Source: an uncultured Alphaproteobacteria bacterium
GTDB taxonomy: Bacteria > Pseudomonadota > Alphaproteobacteria > Sneathiellales > Sneathiellaceae
Length of the DNA stretch: 7,842 bases
Reading direction: 5' to 3'
Assembly: GCA_937910835.1 (NCBI GenBank)
Contig: CALEMG010000224.1
Location: 1 to 7,842 of the forward strand
The notes under the pieces were generated by a model, which saw nothing but the letters and a program-made list of their open reading frames with translations, made no database searches and had not been told where the DNA came from. Positions 5,918 to 7,842 of this stretch are shown here, one piece after another. The position numbers were made by a program, and so were the translations under genes. Position 1 is the stretch's first letter. The number at the start of each line of letters is the position of its first letter.

Positions 5918-7842
5918 ATGAGCGATAAACCGGATTTCAGCCAGTATGAAGAGGCGCTGCGTTATCACGCGCAGGGCAAACCCGGAAAACTTGAAATTGT
6001 GGCGACCAAGGCCGTGGCTACTCAACAGGATCTTTCCCTTGCCTATTCACCGGGTGTTGCGGGGCCATGCCTTGCCATCGCGGACGACCCTGAGCGGGTG
6101 TATGACTACACCACGAAGGGCAACCGCGTTGCCGTGATTTCAAACGGAACGGCTGTTCTGGGTCTCGGAAATCTTGGCGCGTTGGGATCCAAGCCCGTGA
6201 TGGAGGGAAAGGCGGTTCTCTTCAAGCGCTTCGCCGATATCGATTGTTTCGACCTGGAGCTTGATACAGAGGATGTAGATGAGTTCATCAATTCTGTCCG
6301 ACTGATGGGGCCGAGCTTTGGCGGGATCAATCTTGAAGACATCAAGGCGCCAGAATGTTTCATTATCGAGCAACGCCTGCGGGAACTGATGGATATCCCG
6401 ATCTTTCACGATGACCAACATGGCACTGCCATAATTTGTGCGGCCGGAATAATCAATGCGCTGGACCTGACGGGTCGGAATCTCAAGGACTGCAAAGTCG
6501 TGGTGAATGGCGCCGGTGCCGCTGCCATTGCCTGTCTTGAACTGATCAAGGCGATGGGTCTGCCGCATAACAATGCCATCCTTTGCGATACCAAGGGTGT
6601 GATCTATCAGGGCCGTGAAGATGGGATGAACCAGTGGAAATCGGCCCATGCGGTTGAAACAGAAACCCGCACATTGGAAGAGGCGATGGAGGGCGCGGAT
6701 ATCTTCCTCGGCCTCTCTGTGAAAGACGCCGTCAGCAAGGACATGGTCGCGAGCATGGCTGACAAGCCGATCATCTTCGCTATGGCTAACCCGGACCCGG
6801 AGATCCGCCCGGAGGAAATCGCCGAGGTGCGAAAAGATGCGATTGTCGCGACGGGGCGGTCCGACTATCCGAATCAGGTGAATAACGTCCTCGGCTTTCC
6901 CTATATTTTCCGAGGGGCGCTGGATGTGCGTGCGACGACGATCAATGAGGAAATGAAGATCGCTGCCGCGGAAGCAATCGCCGAGCTGGCGCGGGAAGAT
7001 GTGCCGGACGAAGTTGCTGCCGCCTATAAAGGCAAGCGCCCGATCTACGGGCCCGATTATCTTATCCCCGTGCCATTCGATCCAAGGCTGATCAGCCATG
7101 TGCCGACGGCGGTCGCGAAAGCAGCCATGGATAGTGGCGTTGCCCGCCGTCCTATCATAGATGAACTGGCCTATCGTAATGAGCTGCGGGCGCGCCTCGA
7201 TCCGACGGCGGGCTCCCTGCAGCTTATTCTGGATGAGGTGCGCGCCGCGCCGCGCCGGGTTGTCTTTGCTGAAGGTGAGGAAGAAAAAGTAATCCGCGCC
7301 GCAGTCGAATTCCAGAAAGAAGGAAATGGAATTCCAGTCCTCATTGGGCGGAAAGATGAGATTCAGAAAATCATGGCCGAGATCGGTATTGAAGGTTCAG
7401 AGAATATCGAGATTTACAATGCGCGGGAAATGGAAAATCGAGAGAAATACTATAATTTCCTCTATGAGCGGCTACAGCGTAACGGCTATTTGCTCCGGGA
7501 TTGCGCGAGACTCGTGAACCGGGATCGTAATATTTTCGCGGCCTGCATGGTTGCCATGGGGGATGCAGATGCGGTTCTAACAGGTGTCACTCGGCGCTTC
7601 TCTGTCGCTTTCAAGGAAATCCAGAAGGTGATCGACCCGAAACCAGATCAACTTGTAATAGGGGTTTCCGTTATTGTGGGCCGTGACCGCACCGTCTTTA
7701 TGGCCGACACAACTGTCACCACCTTGCCGACGGCGGAGGAACTAGTTGCCATTTCCAAGGAAACAGCGGAAGTAGCAAGACGCTTGGGGCATGAGCCGCG
7801 TGTTGCGCTGTTGTCGTATTCAAATTTCGGCAATCCGAAACA
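5918..7842 (+). CDS. maeB: NADP-dependent malic enzyme with C-terminal phosphotransacetylase-like domain, 3' end cut
   Basis: The enzyme oxidatively decarboxylates malate to pyruvate and CO2 with reduction of NADP, supplying pyruvate and NADPH in the cytoplasm. The window shows 641 codons; MaeB-type proteins are usually about 750-770 residues, so the end is missing. Malic-enzyme features are the putative general-acid tyrosine Y43 in AYSPGVAGPC, lysine K92 in LGSKPVMEGKAV, the metal-site segment IFHDDQHGTA at 162-171, the dinucleotide loop GAGAAA at 198-203, MANPDPEI at 289-296 and ATGRSDYPNQVNN at 311-323. From about residue 448 (VVFAEGEEEKVIRAA) the protein becomes phosphotransacetylase-like and reaches SYSNFGNP at the edge. 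In this family that domain is generally regarded as regulatory, responding to acetyl-CoA, and not as a working acetyltransferase. NADP preference is inferred from the fusion architecture. No lesion is visible. The start is supported by GAGGA at 5904-5908. Confidence 0.96.
   Translation, partial: MSDKPDFSQYEEALRYHAQGKPGKLEIVATKAVATQQDLSLAYSPGVAGPCLAIADDPERVYDYTTKGNRVAVISNGTAVLGLGNLGALGSKPVMEGKAVLFKRFADIDCFDLELDTEDVDEFINSVRLMGPSFGGINLEDIKAPECFIIEQRLRELMDIPIFHDDQHGTAIICAAGIINALDLTGRNLKDCKVVVNGAGAAAIACLELIKAMGLPHNNAILCDTKGVIYQGREDGMNQWKSAHAVETETRTLEEAMEGADIFLGLSVKDAVSKDMVASMADKPIIFAMANPDPEIRPEEIAEVRKDAIVATGRSDYPNQVNNVLGFPYIFRGALDVRATTINEEMKIAAAEAIAELAREDVPDEVAAAYKGKRPIYGPDYLIPVPFDPRLISHVPTAVAKAAMDSGVARRPIIDELAYRNELRARLDPTAGSLQLILDEVRAAPRRVVFAEGEEEKVIRAAVEFQKEGNGIPVLIGRKDEIQKIMAEIGIEGSENIEIYNAREMENREKYYNFLYERLQRNGYLLRDCARLVNRDRNIFAACMVAMGDADAVLTGVTRRFSVAFKEIQKVIDPKPDQLVIGVSVIVGRDRTVFMADTTVTTLPTAEELVAISKETAEVARRLGHEPRVALLSYSNFGNPK

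Noticed and set aside
6140..7099. A 319-codon open frame on the minus strand opposite maeB
   Set aside because: The plus strand here encodes unmistakable malic-enzyme motifs. The antisense product is rich in H, R and D with no recognisable domain, as expected for a shadow of a GC-biased gene.

Overview
The window looks like core chromosome of an alphaproteobacterium of moderate GC content. Three recognisable genes are laid out as in many alphaproteobacterial genomes: maeB (malic enzyme) divergent from mutS, with glnD on the same strand as mutS further on. I recall this order from Rhizobiales and Rhodospirillales relatives; no search was run. I cannot name a genus. Nothing here is clearly mobile: no transposase, integrase, tRNA, rRNA, CRISPR array or long repeat was seen.

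Layout from left to right. Positions 1-1098, minus strand: the N-terminal 366 codons of glnD, cut by the left edge. Positions 1099-1249: an AT-rich divergent spacer with a small hairpin and a 10-base palindrome. Positions 1250-1672 and 1677-2306, plus strand: a DUF1801 protein and a LysE/ArgO-family exporter, 4 bases apart and probably one transcript. Positions 2315-3100, minus strand: a short-chain dehydrogenase (SDR) pseudogene, convergent with the exporter. Its catalytic YxxxK lysine codon is replaced by TAA, and its frame has no start codon ahead of the nucleotide-binding motif. Positions 3155-5821, minus strand: complete mutS. Positions 5822-5917: a short divergent spacer. Positions 5918-7842, plus strand: maeB, 641 codons visible, running off the right edge inside its phosphotransacetylase-like domain.

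The genes do not form one pathway. GlnD senses nitrogen status through PII, MutS repairs mismatches, and MaeB makes pyruvate and NADPH from malate. The DUF1801, exporter and SDR segment sits between mutS and glnD and looks like an accessory insertion into a conserved neighbourhood, with its SDR member decaying. I see no evidence of a new multi-gene system. The SDR lesion at the catalytic lysine is the most notable observation.
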